A DNA stretch of 32,890 bases from an uncultured Pseudomonadota bacterium (GTDB lineage: Bacteria > Myxococcota_A > UBA796 > SXON01): assembly GCA_903844155.1 (NCBI GenBank), contig CAIMSU010000318.1, positions 1-32,890 on the forward strand, written 5' to 3'. Positions 7,687 through 15,555 of the stretch are shown here, piece after piece. The notes beneath the pieces were generated by a model. The model was not told the DNA's origin. It made no database searches and worked only from the letters and a program-made list of their open reading frames with translations. Every line of letters begins with the position of its first letter. Within the stretch, counting starts at the first letter, position 1. Position numbers and translations under genes: made by a program.

Positions 7687-9393
7687 TCACATGCCCGGGG
7701 GCGGGAGGATCGGCGGCCGATCGTTGGCTTTCTCGCGGCGTTGAACCTCGACTTCACCGATGAGCAGGCTCGGGGACGACGCGCTGACAGGCACCCAGCC
7801 GCTCTCTGCCCCGCAAACGCCGTTGAACACGTCCACGTCGTCACCCGCGGCCATGATCCGCTCAAACGTCGTCAATGGCGTGCCGATGAGGTCGACGCCG
7901 CGCACCAATTCGTCCGGTCGCCCGTCCGGGTACACCCGCCAGACGACGACGGGCTGCACCGCAAAGGCGTTCGGCTCGCTGCGACCGGTGAACGTGAAGC
8001 CGCCGGAGATGTCGTCAAAGATGAGGCCAAAGGGCTTCTTCTGCTTCTTGACCTCGTCGATCAGCATCGTCCGCAGCGTCGCGTACGGCACCGTTTTGGA
8101 CGCCTCGACCATCAAGTTGCCCTGCCGCGGCGTGACCGCCATCCCCGCCTGTCGTCGACCATGCCCGTTGGACGCCGGGAAGTTGTCGATCGGCGAGCGC
8201 GACATCAGAAAGTTGCGGAGGATCCCGCCCTCGACCAACGAGACGCGCTGCGCCGGCACGCCCTCGTCGTCCCACCGGTACGTCCCGTTCAGGTCGATCC
8301 CGTTTCGGGACGGCATCGTTGGGTCGTCCGACACACTCAGGAAGTCCGGCAGGATGTGCTGGCCAACGCGGCTGGTGAACGTCTGGCCTTCATCCTCGTC
8401 CTTCTGGCGGTGCCCCTCGATGCGGTGACCGAAGATCTCGTGGAAGAAGACGCCCGCAGCACGTCCGCGCAGGATGGCCGGACCGCTGTACGGGTCGACG
8501 ATGGGCGCGTGCCGCAGCGCCGTCACCCGCTCGGCCGCGCCCGTCGCCATCGCGAGGATCTTCGCCGCGTCTGGCAAATGATCGAGCGATTCGACGTCCA
8601 CGTAGTCGTAGACCTGCAGCTCCATGCCATCCTCGGCGACCGTGTCGGCCCAGGTCGCCACGCGGTAGTGATGGAAGCCATCCGTGATCCGCGTGCCCTC
8701 GCTCGTCGCGAGCCAGCGGTGGTTCGTATCGGCGACGAGCTGTACGCCGCTGTCGTAGACCTCAGGAAACTTGAGGTAGACCGAGGATGTTTCCGTCAGC
8801 AGCTTCCGCCAGGCGGCCTCATCGAGCGGGACGTCCGGGACCGGCACGTAGCCCTGGACGGGCCGCGCGGGCGAGAAGTCGTCGCTTTGATCCTCGCGGA
8901 GCACCTTCACGGCGTCGTTGGACTTGATCTTGATGAGCTGGCGGCGGGCGGCGCGCCACGAGTCGTCAAGACCGCGGAGGAGGGCTTGCTCGATGACCAT
9001 GGGGTCGTCCAGCAGCGGCGGCGTGACCTGGACCCGCTCGGGCTGCTCAAAAAAGCCGGCGTCGCGGAGCTTGTGCGTATTGTCAAGCTTCATCGTGCCG
9101 ACGCGCACGTCCACATCCCCGGTGCGATGGTGGTTGTGCTGCACCCCGGCCCAGGTGCCGTTGGAGCCCTGCAGGATCGTCGAAGCCTCGTCGGTGACGG
9201 CCAGCTCCGTGAAGTAGGGCGCGTCGTCCTGCCCCTTCGTCTGCGCGGCGAGGCTGTCGAGCGTGGCGTTCAATGCCGACATTACCGCGTCCGGCGCGGC
9301 GGCTGCGGTCGGGAACTCTGCCGCGTGGACGGTGACGACGAGCGTGAGGGCCGGGAGGACGGCGAGCAGGACAACGGTGCGGCGATGAGTCAC
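7687..9393 (-). CDS. Secreted TldD/PmbA-family metalloprotease homologue
   Basis: A 568-residue TldD/TldE-family protein carrying an N-terminal export signal (residues about 1-24, 'VVLLAVLPALTLVVTVHAA'). The zinc motif is 'HEIFGHRIEGH' (from 318), a form of the family's HExxxH-G-x-E-G-D box; Glu319 would be catalytic. Cys527 in 'CGAESGWVPVSASSPSLL' fits the third ligand position known in E. coli TldD. E. coli TldD/TldE is a cytosolic pair that trims microcin B17 and degrades CcdA. This copy is predicted to be exported and has no TldE partner in the window. It begins with GTG at 9393. Neighbours on both sides are lipoproteins, so envelope proteins or peptides are plausible substrates, which is inference. 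Confidence 0.88.
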   Translation of the reverse strand: MTHRRTVVLLAVLPALTLVVTVHAAEFPTAAAAPDAVMSALNATLDSLAAQTKGQDDAPYFTELAVTDEASTILQGSNGTWAGVQHNHHRTGDVDVRVGTMKLDNTHKLRDAGFFEQPERVQVTPPLLDDPMVIEQALLRGLDDSWRAARRQLIKIKSNDAVKVLREDQSDDFSPARPVQGYVPVPDVPLDEAAWRKLLTETSSVYLKFPEVYDSGVQLVADTNHRWLATSEGTRITDGFHHYRVATWADTVAEDGMELQVYDYVDVESLDHLPDAAKILAMATGAAERVTALRHAPIVDPYSGPAILRGRAAGVFFHEIFGHRIEGHRQKDEDEGQTFTSRVGQHILPDFLSVSDDPTMPSRNGIDLNGTYRWDDEGVPAQRVSLVEGGILRNFLMSRSPIDNFPASNGHGRRQAGMAVTPRQGNLMVEASKTVPYATLRTMLIDEVKKQKKPFGLIFDDISGGFTFTGRSEPNAFAVQPVVVWRVYPDGRPDELVRGVDLIGTPLTTFERIMAAGDDVDVFNGVCGAESGWVPVSASSPSLLIGEVEVQRREKANDRPPILPPPGM

Positions 9394-9420
9394 CCCGCGG
9401 GCGTATCGCGGGCACGGCCG

Positions 9421-9966
9421 TCAGGGCCTTGGCATCCACCGGGGCCACCAACGCGGCGGTTGCCAGGGCGGCCGAGGAAAGCCCGAAAACGGCGCCACCG
9501 TGCACGTTCCCGTGGACGTGCTCTCGTAGTGCTGGCTCGCGGGATCGCCCGCTTCGAACACCTCGACGCGATGCATGGCGCCCGTCGTGCTGTCGATCAC
9601 GAGGTCGTCCTTGTTGTCGCCCGCGAACATGGAATTCCAGTTTCCCGGTCGCCGGGTGTGCGCGGCGTGGTCCTCGTCGGCCAGGGCGTCGTCGAAGTGG
9701 TACTCAAGCGACGACGGCGTCACGACGTGAAGGTGGTACACGGCCGGGCAGTCGTCCTCGCAGAACTCCCGCGTCGCCGGGTCGACGCGCAGGCGGGTAG
9801 CGAACGTGTCATCGCGCGGGGGTGAACGCGAGGCCGTCCGATGGCGCGTCCCCGCACACTGGAGATCGAAGGCCTGAGGGTGCGACGCGCATGAGGACGT
9901 CGAGAGCATCGCGATGGTCGGGGCGAGCCCGAGGACAACGCGAACAGAGCGGCGAAGAGGCGGCAT
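9421..9966 (-). CDS. Small lipoprotein of unknown function
   Basis: A 181-residue predicted lipoprotein with a basic n-region (RRSVR), a hydrophobic core and lipobox 'STSSC' (Cys26). Features include 'REFCEDDCPAVYHLHVVTPSS' with a CxxxC pair, an Asn/Asp-rich stretch 'NWNSMFAGDNKDDLVID' and a Trp/Pro/Arg-rich C-terminus (PPWQPPRWWPRWMP) that could be a flexible tail. No family is recognised. It starts 11 bases after the marR stop and ends 27 before the TldD-like gene, so co-transcription with both is likely. Confidence 0.65.
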   Translation of the reverse strand: MPPLRRSVRVVLGLAPTIAMLSTSSCASHPQAFDLQCAGTRHRTASRSPPRDDTFATRLRVDPATREFCEDDCPAVYHLHVVTPSSLEYHFDDALADEDHAAHTRRPGNWNSMFAGDNKDDLVIDSTTGAMHRVEVFEAGDPASQHYESTSTGTCTVAPFSGFPRPPWQPPRWWPRWMPRP

Positions 9967-9977
9967 GCCCGCCGACT

Positions 9978-10445
9978 CTACCCCTTCAGCGCGCGCTTTT
10001 CCAGCACCGCCAGCAACACGGTCAGATCCCCGTGGAGCCGCGAGAGCCGCTCCGACCCGAGCTCCCCCTCCAGCTCCCCGGCCAGGCCGAGCAGCACGGC
10101 TAGCCCCTCTCGCACGCCCGCCAGCCCCCGAGCCGAGAAGCGCACGAGATGGGCGCGCCGGTCGGAAGGGTCTGGCAGTCGCTCGACGACGCCGAGCTCC
10201 TCCATCTCGCCGAGCAGCACGCCGACCGCCTGCTTGCTGATCCCGAGCCGTCGGGCGATCACGGTCGGGCGAACGCCGACCGCGTCCAGATGCGGGAGCA
10301 CCTGGGTGTGTGACAGCCGCGCGCTGGGGTTCGTCCGCTGGATCTCGGCGATGGCGGCCTCGTTGTAGAGCCGCGCCGCCCGAAACAGCACCTGCCCCAG
10401 CGAGGCCCGCTTCAGCGCTTCGATGTCGGCTGGCATCTGCGGCAT
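9978..10445 (-). CDS. MarR-family transcriptional regulator
   Basis: A 155-residue winged-helix regulator. The recognition region 'TVIARRLGISKQAVGVLLGEMEELGVVERL' is followed by the wing 'PDPSDRRAHLVRFSARG', the D-x-R signature of MarR proteins; helices for dimerisation flank it. The frame is open to 10472, but AGGAGG seven bases before ATG 10445 fixes the start. MarR proteins bind palindromes in their own divergent promoter and release on ligand binding. A perfect 8+8 palindrome lies just upstream (10456-10473), in the promoter of the divergent DUF4336 gene, so both genes are likely its targets. The genes downstream on the same strand may be in its operon. Confidence 0.9.
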   Translation of the reverse strand: MPQMPADIEALKRASLGQVLFRAARLYNEAAIAEIQRTNPSARLSHTQVLPHLDAVGVRPTVIARRLGISKQAVGVLLGEMEELGVVERLPDPSDRRAHLVRFSARGLAGVREGLAVLLGLAGELEGELGSERLSRLHGDLTVLLAVLEKRALKG

Positions 10446-10455
10446 CGTCAACCTC

Positions 10456-10473
10456 CTTGACGAGTTCGTCAAG
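10456..10473. promoter_or_regulatory. Probable MarR operator palindrome
   Basis: CTTGACGAGTTCGTCAAG is a perfect inverted repeat: 8-base arms around GT. It sits between the divergent marR and DUF4336 starts and overlaps the -35 and spacer of the promoter at 10457-10485. Size and place match MarR-family sites. Binding by the neighbouring MarR protein is inferred. Confidence 0.75.
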
Positions 10474-10485
10474 AGCCTTTACTAT
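10457..10485 (+). promoter_or_regulatory. Sigma-70-like promoter of the DUF4336 gene
   Basis: TTGACG (10457-10462) and TACTAT (10480-10485) are separated by 17 bases, close to the housekeeping consensus. Transcription would begin near 10492. GAAGGAG (10494-10500) then serves as ribosome site for ATG 10506. The operator palindrome covers the -35, so a bound repressor would block polymerase. Confidence 0.65.
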
Positions 10486-10505
10486 CTCGTTCTGAAGGAG
10501 TCGCC

Positions 10506-11225
10506 ATGCCTACACTTCGCCCCCTCGCCGATGGCCTCTGGTGCGTCGACCACCGTGAATTCTCGGTTGGCGGCCTGCAGATCGGCACGCGCACGACCGT
10601 CATCCGCCTCTCGGACGGCACCCTCGTCGTCCACTCACCCGGGCCGCTGTCGCCTGCGAACTTCGACGAAATCCGGGCGATCGGCCTCGTCTCCCACGTG
10701 ATCGCTCCCAACCGCATGCACAACCTCTACTACGCAAGCGCCTGCGCGGCGTTCCCCGACGCCTCCCACCTCGCCGTCCCCGGCTTCAGCCCGAAGCAGC
10801 CCGGCGCCCGCCTCGACGGCATCCTCACCGAGACGCTCCCCGCCTCGCTCGCTGGCGATCTGGAGGCCATCCCGCTCCTCGGCGCCGCGAAGCTCAACGA
10901 GCTCCTCCTCTTCCACCCGTCCACCGCGACCCTCCTCGCCGTCGACGTCGCATTCAACATCCGAAACGCCACGGGCTTCCTCCATTTCGCGATGTGGCTG
11001 AACGGCGCCAACGACCGGTTCTGCATGACGCGCCTCGGCAAGTCCCAGTACCTCGACGACCACGCTGCCAGCGCCAAGAGCGTCGATCGCGCCTGCGACG
11101 CGTGGCCGATCGAGCGCGTGGTCGTGGCGCACGGGGAGGTGCTGGAAACGGGCGGGCGACTAGCACTTCGGGACGCCTACGCGTTCGGGCGGGTGGCGAA
11201 GAGCTACTCCGCCTCACAGATGTAG
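10506..11225 (+). CDS. DUF4336 protein, metallo-beta-lactamase-like fold
   Basis: A 239-residue predicted cytoplasmic protein of the DUF4336 family, which is related to metallo-beta-lactamase-fold enzymes. Characteristic stretches are 'LWCVDHREFSVGGLQIGTRT', 'LVVHSPGPLSP', 'VSHVIAPNRMHNLYY', 'LLFHPSTATLLAVDVAFN' and 'ERVVVAHGEVLE'. The full HxHxDH zinc motif of classical members is not present, so catalytic activity is uncertain. The start is firm (GAAGGAG five bases before ATG). It is divergent from marR and shares its operator, so expression probably responds to the MarR ligand; a role in stress or detoxification is possible but not shown. Its 3' end overlaps the convergent lectin gene by 22 bases. 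Confidence 0.82.
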   Translation: MPTLRPLADGLWCVDHREFSVGGLQIGTRTTVIRLSDGTLVVHSPGPLSPANFDEIRAIGLVSHVIAPNRMHNLYYASACAAFPDASHLAVPGFSPKQPGARLDGILTETLPASLAGDLEAIPLLGAAKLNELLLFHPSTATLLAVDVAFNIRNATGFLHFAMWLNGANDRFCMTRLGKSQYLDDHAASAKSVDRACDAWPIERVVVAHGEVLETGGRLALRDAYAFGRVAKSYSASQM

Positions 11226-12532
11226 TACGTCGTGGCCGTGCAATCGGCGTCGTTCCACTGGCCGTCCAGATAACCGGTCAGACCAGCACAATCCTCGCCC
11301 GGGTACATGCCGCTGTTGCTCGGCTCGCCGGTGTACCAGTCCGTGTACGTCGAGGCCGACCCGTCGTCCCAGACAAAGTGCCCCTCGCTGGCGATGTCGT
11401 TGTACCCGATCCACCAGACGGTCCCGCCGTAGTCCGTCGCGATCGCCCAGAGGTAGGCCTGCTCCGTCGCGTCGTTGATGGTGACGAGGTCGTAGTTGTA
11501 GGTGTTGCAGGCGAGCTTTGCGTCGGCCCAGGTGACCGAGGGACCGCAGAATTGGTAGGTGTGGCCCCCGTCGTACTCGAGCGCGCAGGGGCACGGCGCG
11601 TCGTCGTCGATGACGCCGTCGCAGTTCTCGTCCACACCATCGCAGGCCTCGGCCACGCCGGGGTTTTCGGCGGCGTCCGCGTCGTCGCAGTCGGTGTTGT
11701 CGGCGACGTAGCCGGCGGGGGCGGTGCAGCCCAAGGCGGTCGTGGTGGCGACGCCGTAGCCATCGCCGTCCGCGTCCAGGTACCAGGTGGTTGGGTCGAC
11801 GGCGTCCTCGTCGACGACACCGTCGCAGTCGTCATCGATGCTGTTGCAATACTCGGGCGCGCCAGGGTGGACCGTGGCGACGGCATCGTCGCAATCGCTG
11901 TCGTCGGCCACCCGACCGGCCGGCGCCGAGCATGCCAGGACCATGTCGGCACGGTCGCCGTACCCGTCCACGTCCGCATCCTCAAACCAGGCCGCAGCAT
12001 CGACGGCGTTGTCGTCCACGACGCCGTTGCAGTCATCATCGATGCTGTTGCAATACTCGGGAGCACCTGGGTACACGCTCGCGTCTGCGTCGTTGCAGTC
12101 GTCCCCGACCGCCGCGAAGCCAGGCCCGACCGTGCAGACGGCAGCCGGCTCGCCGACGCCGTGGTCGTCCTCGTCTGAATCGACGTATTCCGCGACCGTC
12201 ACGCCCTCGTCCACGTTCCCGTCGCAGTTGTTGTCAACGCCGTCGCAGACCTCGATCGCCGCGGGCGAGACGGCGGCTTCGGCGTCGTTGCAGTCTGGCC
12301 AGCCGCATGATTGTGCCGGGTAGCCGTCGCCGTCGACATCGCAGGGGTCGGGGCCAGTGTCGGCATCCGTGTCCGTGTCCGCGTCGGCATCCGTGTCCGC
12401 GTCGGTGTCGGCATCCGTGTCGGCATCGCCGTTTGTGTCGGCAGTGACTCCAGAATCCGTGACGACCCGATTCTCCACCGCCGACTTCGGGATGTACAGG
12501 CAGGCCGGGACCAGGACGAGGAGTAGCTTCAC
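11204..12532 (-). CDS. Lipoprotein with MopE-type metal-binding repeats and C-type lectin domain
   Basis: A 442-residue predicted lipoprotein (Cys11, short signal; GTG start). After an Asp/Thr/Ala linker (about 25-60) come four MopE-type 'putative metal-binding' repeats (about 62-320), each with a D-x-D-x-D-G loop, 'DC-[DN]DADA', 'P-G-A-x-E-x-C' and 'D-D-x-C-x-G-x-x-D'. The C-terminal 115 residues are a C-type lectin-like domain: 'YQFCGPSVTWADAKLAC', 'WWIGYND', 'EGHFVWDDGS', 'DWYTGEPSNSG' and 'GQWNDADCTATTYYICE'. The WND motif is present, but the sugar-contact site reads EPS in place of EPN or QPD, so specificity cannot be predicted. Likely a surface binding protein. Two middle repeats are a recent duplication (204-base period). 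Confidence 0.88.
   Translation of the reverse strand: MKLLLVLVPACLYIPKSAVENRVVTDSGVTADTNGDADTDADTDADTDADADTDTDADTGPDPCDVDGDGYPAQSCGWPDCNDAEAAVSPAAIEVCDGVDNNCDGNVDEGVTVAEYVDSDEDDHGVGEPAAVCTVGPGFAAVGDDCNDADASVYPGAPEYCNSIDDDCNGVVDDNAVDAAAWFEDADVDGYGDRADMVLACSAPAGRVADDSDCDDAVATVHPGAPEYCNSIDDDCDGVVDEDAVDPTTWYLDADGDGYGVATTTALGCTAPAGYVADNTDCDDADAAENPGVAEACDGVDENCDGVIDDDAPCPCALEYDGGHTYQFCGPSVTWADAKLACNTYNYDLVTINDATEQAYLWAIATDYGGTVWWIGYNDIASEGHFVWDDGSASTYTDWYTGEPSNSGMYPGEDCAGLTGYLDGQWNDADCTATTYYICEAE
11832..12061. repeat. 204-base duplication inside the MopE repeats
   Basis: A 26-base stretch is identical at 11832-11857 and 12036-12061, 204 bases (68 codons) apart. Flanking sequence is similar but diverged. 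It marks two MopE repeats that were duplicated more recently than the others. Confidence 0.8.
12357..12440. repeat. Imperfect hexanucleotide repeat in lectin lipoprotein linker
   Basis: Degenerate GTGTCG/GCATCC-type 6-base units on the plus strand encode the alternating Asp-Ala/Asp-Thr linker of the lectin lipoprotein. The 6-base unit keeps the reading frame when copies are gained or lost. Confidence 0.75.
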
Positions 12533-12586
12533 GAAAACCCACTATGCCGGGCGGTAAACGCGCGCGGACCGGGGAGAGCTACGGCG

Positions 12587-13168
12587 TCATCCGGGCGAAT
12601 TGCCCGGGGCGTGCATCGGGTTCGGGCCGACGTTCTCTTCCGTCGACGGCGACTTGTCCTTCTGGAAGAGAAATTCAAGGCCGAAGAGGATGACGCCGAC
12701 GACAATGGCGGAGTCCGCGATGTTGAAGATCGGCCAGACGTTCGTGCCGAGGTTCTGGATCAGCCAGTCGCGCGCGCCGCCCGTGCCAGCGAACACCTTG
12801 ATGAAGTCGGTGACGGTGTGCTTCGGGGACATCCGATCGATCGCGTTGCCGATGGCACCGGAGAGGATCAGCCCGGTGGACGCCGCTCGAAGGCGCTCGT
12901 CGGGCTCCAGGCTCCGAAACATCTGGATCAGCGCGATCACCGCAACCAGGGTGAAGGTGCCGAAAACCCACAGCCGGTAGGGGGAATCCGCGAGCGTGCT
13001 CCAGGCAGCGCCGGGGTTTTCTGCGTGGATCAGCTCGAGCCAATTCGGGATCACCACCACCCGACCGGCATCCGGCGAGAGGTTCTGTTGCACCCACCAC
13101 TTTGAGCCTTGATCGAGCACAAGGCTCCCGACGAGCACACCAACGAGGACCTTGAGTTTGGGGGACAC
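12587..13168 (-). CDS. lspA: Lipoprotein signal peptidase II
   Basis: A 193-residue integral inner-membrane aspartyl protease that removes signal peptides from prolipoproteins. Family motifs are all present: 'LDQGSKWW' (18-25), 'HAENPGAAWS' (48-57), 'GAIGNAIDR' (104-112), 'VTDFI' (catalytic Asp121) and 'FNIADSAI' (catalytic Asp152). Four membrane helices are predicted. The C-terminus is about 20-30 residues longer than in E. coli and ends in a polar Pro/Asn tail. Start is GTG 13168, with GGAG upstream. The usual neighbour ileS is absent. The gene sits among many lipoprotein genes that would be its substrates, upstream of the lectin lipoprotein on the same strand. Confidence 0.95.
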   Translation of the reverse strand: MSPKLKVLVGVLVGSLVLDQGSKWWVQQNLSPDAGRVVVIPNWLELIHAENPGAAWSTLADSPYRLWVFGTFTLVAVIALIQMFRSLEPDERLRAASTGLILSGAIGNAIDRMSPKHTVTDFIKVFAGTGGARDWLIQNLGTNVWPIFNIADSAIVVGVILFGLEFLFQKDKSPSTEENVGPNPMHAPGNSPG

Positions 13169-13183
13169 GGGGACACTCCAGAC

Positions 13184-13199
13184 GTGGGCAATAACCCAC
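13184..13199. other. Small dyad upstream of lspA
   Basis: GTGGG and CCCAC (13184-13188 and 13195-13199) flank a six-base AT-rich loop, 15 bases upstream of the lspA start. It could be a regulator site or leader hairpin. The arms are short, so chance is possible. The remainder of 13169-13366 shows no clear promoter. Confidence 0.25.
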
Positions 13200-13366
13200 C
13201 ATGCCCGGCCGTTCCGTCAGCCGCCCGCCTTCTTTCGTCACGGCCGTGCACCCTGGCTACAGCAGGTCGGGACCGATCATTACTCAGCACCCGTCGACCC
13301 GCTCCGCGCCCCCGGTTACGCCGCGCGCCCCTTGCGGTTTGCAGCCGCACATCCGTCGGAGTGCCC

Positions 13367-14545
13367 ATGCGCCTGCGTCCCCTCCTCGCATTTGTCCTGC
13401 CTGTAGCCGGCATCTACCTCGTCGCCGCTCTCGGTCCCGCCGCGTGTGACAGCCCGGCCACCAACGGTTCGTCCGCCTCAGCAGCCGCGCCAGCACCGAA
13501 GGCCGCCCCCGCGGGTCCCGCGCCCGCCGCCGAGACCGCGCCCGCCGGAACCGCAGGCGGCACCGTCGTCGCCTCGTGGAACGGCGGCTCGCTGAAGTAC
13601 GACGACGCCCTGAAGGACGACGCCATCAAGCTTCAGCAGATGCAGGGCGAGTACCTCTCCAACCGGTACGACGAAGAGTCCAACGCGGTCGACGAGAAGG
13701 TCAACAAGGCGATCTGCCAGTTGGAGGCGGACAAGCGGAAGATCACGCTCGACGCGCTGATGAAGGCCGAGGTCGAGGGCAAGGTGACTCCCAACACCGA
13801 GGCCGAGATCCAGGACGCGTACAAGCAGCTCCAGCGCAAATTCCGCGGCAAGCCCCTCGATGATCCGCCCGGCGAGGGTGGCGGCGGGCAAGGCGTGCGC
13901 CCGCAGGTCATCGAGGCGCTGACCCAGAAGAAGCAGGGCGAGCGCTACGCGGCCTACATGGACGAATTGCGCAAGGACTATGGGGTGAACGTGACCCTGC
14001 CCTTCCCCGACATGCCGCGCATCCCCGTCTCGGCCGACGACGACCCGAGCGAGGGCGCCGCAGCCGCGCCCGTCACAATCATCCAATTCGCCGAGTTCCA
14101 GTGCCCCTACTGCGGCGCCGCGAACCAGACGGTCAACAAGGTGCTCAAGGACTACGACGGCAAGGTGCGCTTTGTGTTCCGCGACTTCCCGCTTGGTTTT
14201 CACGAGAACGCCATCCCCGCCGCCATCGCCGCGAATTGCGCGTTTCAGCAGGGTCCCGACAAGTACTGGAAGTTCCACGACCATTTCATGCAGAACCAGC
14301 AGGCCGAGACCGAGGCCGACATCGAGAAGACCGCACAGGACGTCGGCGTGGACAGCGCGAAGTGGGAGGCTTGCCGCAAGGATCCCGCGATCGAGGAGGA
14401 GATCCACAAGGACCAGGCCGACGGCGCCGCGGTCGGCGTGACCGGGACGCCTGCCTTCTTCATCAACGGCATCTTCCTGAACGGCGCGCAGCCGTACGAC
14501 AAGTTCAAGATGATCATCGACTCCGAGCTGGCGAAGAAGGGATGA
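13367..14545 (+). CDS. DsbA-like thioredoxin-fold lipoprotein with SurA-like N-terminal region
   Basis: A 392-residue predicted lipoprotein (GPAAC, Cys27) with an Ala/Pro linker to about residue 63. Residues about 65-215 are helical and charged, resembling the SurA/parvulin N-terminal chaperone region. The C-terminal part (235-392) is a DsbA/thioredoxin_4 domain: 'VTIIQFAEFQCPYCGAAN' with active-site CPYC at 246-249, 'FVFRDFPLGFHENA', and the cis-proline motif 'VTGTPAFFING'. It probably oxidises or isomerises disulfides in exported proteins, and the window encodes many Cys-rich ones. ATG 13367 has GGAG upstream; frames extending to 13109 are not coding. Its stop overlaps pheS (ATGA). Confidence 0.88.
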   Translation: MRLRPLLAFVLPVAGIYLVAALGPAACDSPATNGSSASAAAPAPKAAPAGPAPAAETAPAGTAGGTVVASWNGGSLKYDDALKDDAIKLQQMQGEYLSNRYDEESNAVDEKVNKAICQLEADKRKITLDALMKAEVEGKVTPNTEAEIQDAYKQLQRKFRGKPLDDPPGEGGGGQGVRPQVIEALTQKKQGERYAAYMDELRKDYGVNVTLPFPDMPRIPVSADDDPSEGAAAAPVTIIQFAEFQCPYCGAANQTVNKVLKDYDGKVRFVFRDFPLGFHENAIPAAIAANCAFQQGPDKYWKFHDHFMQNQQAETEADIEKTAQDVGVDSAKWEACRKDPAIEEEIHKDQADGAAVGVTGTPAFFINGIFLNGAQPYDKFKMIIDSELAKKG

Positions 14546-15555
14546 CGGGACTGCCCGAGGCCGCCAGCATTCGCGGCGAGGCGCTCGCGTGCACGGATCT
14601 TCTGGCCCTGGAGGAATTCCGACTGCGTTGGCTCGGCAAGAAGGGCGAGATCACGGGGCTTTTGAAGGGCCTTGGGGCGGTGGACCCTGCCGAACGCTCG
14701 GCGCGTGGTGCGGCGATCAACGCGCTGCGCGACATCGCCCAGACCGCGTGGGAGGCCCGAAAGGCCGAGCTTGAGGTCATTGCCGAGCAGGCCGCGTTGG
14801 ACGCCGGCTGGATCGATGTGACCGCGCCCTCGTCCGCGCGCGCCGCCGGGCGGTTGCACCCGATCACCGTGCTGCTGGAGGAGGTCATCGACCACTTCAC
14901 CGGGCTTGGCTTCGAGGTCGCCAGCGGCCCCGAGATCGAGGATGAGTTCCACAACTTCGACGCGCTGAACATCCCGAAGGACCACCCCGCCCGCGACGTC
15001 TGGGACACGTTCTACACCGACCGCCGCGAGATCCCGCGCACCCACACGTCCAGCGTCCAGATCCGCGCGATGCAAACCCGCAAACCCCCGATCCGCGTCA
15101 TCTCGCCGGGGCGCGTCTTTCGCAACGAGACCATCGACGCGACACACCACGCCAGCTTCAATCAGGTCGAAGGCCTGCTGGTCGACCGTCACGTGACCGT
15201 CGGACATCTCAAGCACACGCTCGAGACCCTGGTCACCCGGATCATGGGTCGCAAGCTCGAAACCCGCTTCCGGCCGGCATTCTACCCGTTCGTCGAGCCG
15301 GGCCTGGATCTCGACGTCCAGTGTGTGTTCTGCAACGGCGTTGGCTGCAGCATCTGTAAGGGCTCGGGCTACATCGAGCTGATCCCCGGCGGCCTCGTCC
15401 ACCCCAAGGTCCTCGCCTCCTGCGGCCTCGATCCGGACGAATGGCAAGGCTTCGCGTTCGGCATGGGGTTCGATCGCATGGTGATGATGCGGTACGGCAT
15501 CGACGACATTCGCCGTCTCTACGACGGGCGGCTGCAGCTCGTCCGGCAGTTCTGA
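14542..15555 (+). CDS. pheS: Phenylalanyl-tRNA synthetase alpha subunit
   Basis: A 337-residue class II tRNA synthetase alpha subunit that, with PheT, charges tRNA-Phe. Diagnostic stretches: 'RTHTSSVQIRAMQ', motif 2 'GRVFRNETIDATHHASFNQ', 'RFRPAFYPFVEPG', and motif 3 'GFAFGMGFDRMVMMRYGIDDI'. A Cys4 insertion, 'CVFCNGVGCSICKGSGY' (zinc-ribbon-like), occurs in many PheS proteins. The motif-2 tail reads FNQ where E. coli has FHQ. Start ATG overlaps the preceding stop (ATGA) and the stop overlaps the next start (TGATG). The usual partner pheT does not follow; an adaptor lipoprotein gene does. The beta subunit must lie elsewhere. Confidence 0.96.
   Translation: MTGLPEAASIRGEALACTDLLALEEFRLRWLGKKGEITGLLKGLGAVDPAERSARGAAINALRDIAQTAWEARKAELEVIAEQAALDAGWIDVTAPSSARAAGRLHPITVLLEEVIDHFTGLGFEVASGPEIEDEFHNFDALNIPKDHPARDVWDTFYTDRREIPRTHTSSVQIRAMQTRKPPIRVISPGRVFRNETIDATHHASFNQVEGLLVDRHVTVGHLKHTLETLVTRIMGRKLETRFRPAFYPFVEPGLDLDVQCVFCNGVGCSICKGSGYIELIPGGLVHPKVLASCGLDPDEWQGFAFGMGFDRMVMMRYGIDDIRRLYDGRLQLVRQF

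Noticed and set aside
7363-9825. An 820-codon open frame on the plus strand
   Set aside because: It is antisense to the TldD-like gene and two lipoprotein genes, has Arg/Asp/His/Val-rich composition typical of shadow frames in GC-rich DNA, and shows no domain.
13109-13366. N-terminal extension of the DsbA-like protein
   Set aside because: Pro/Arg-rich with no homology-like features. ATG 13367 has a ribosome site and starts a lipoprotein signal.
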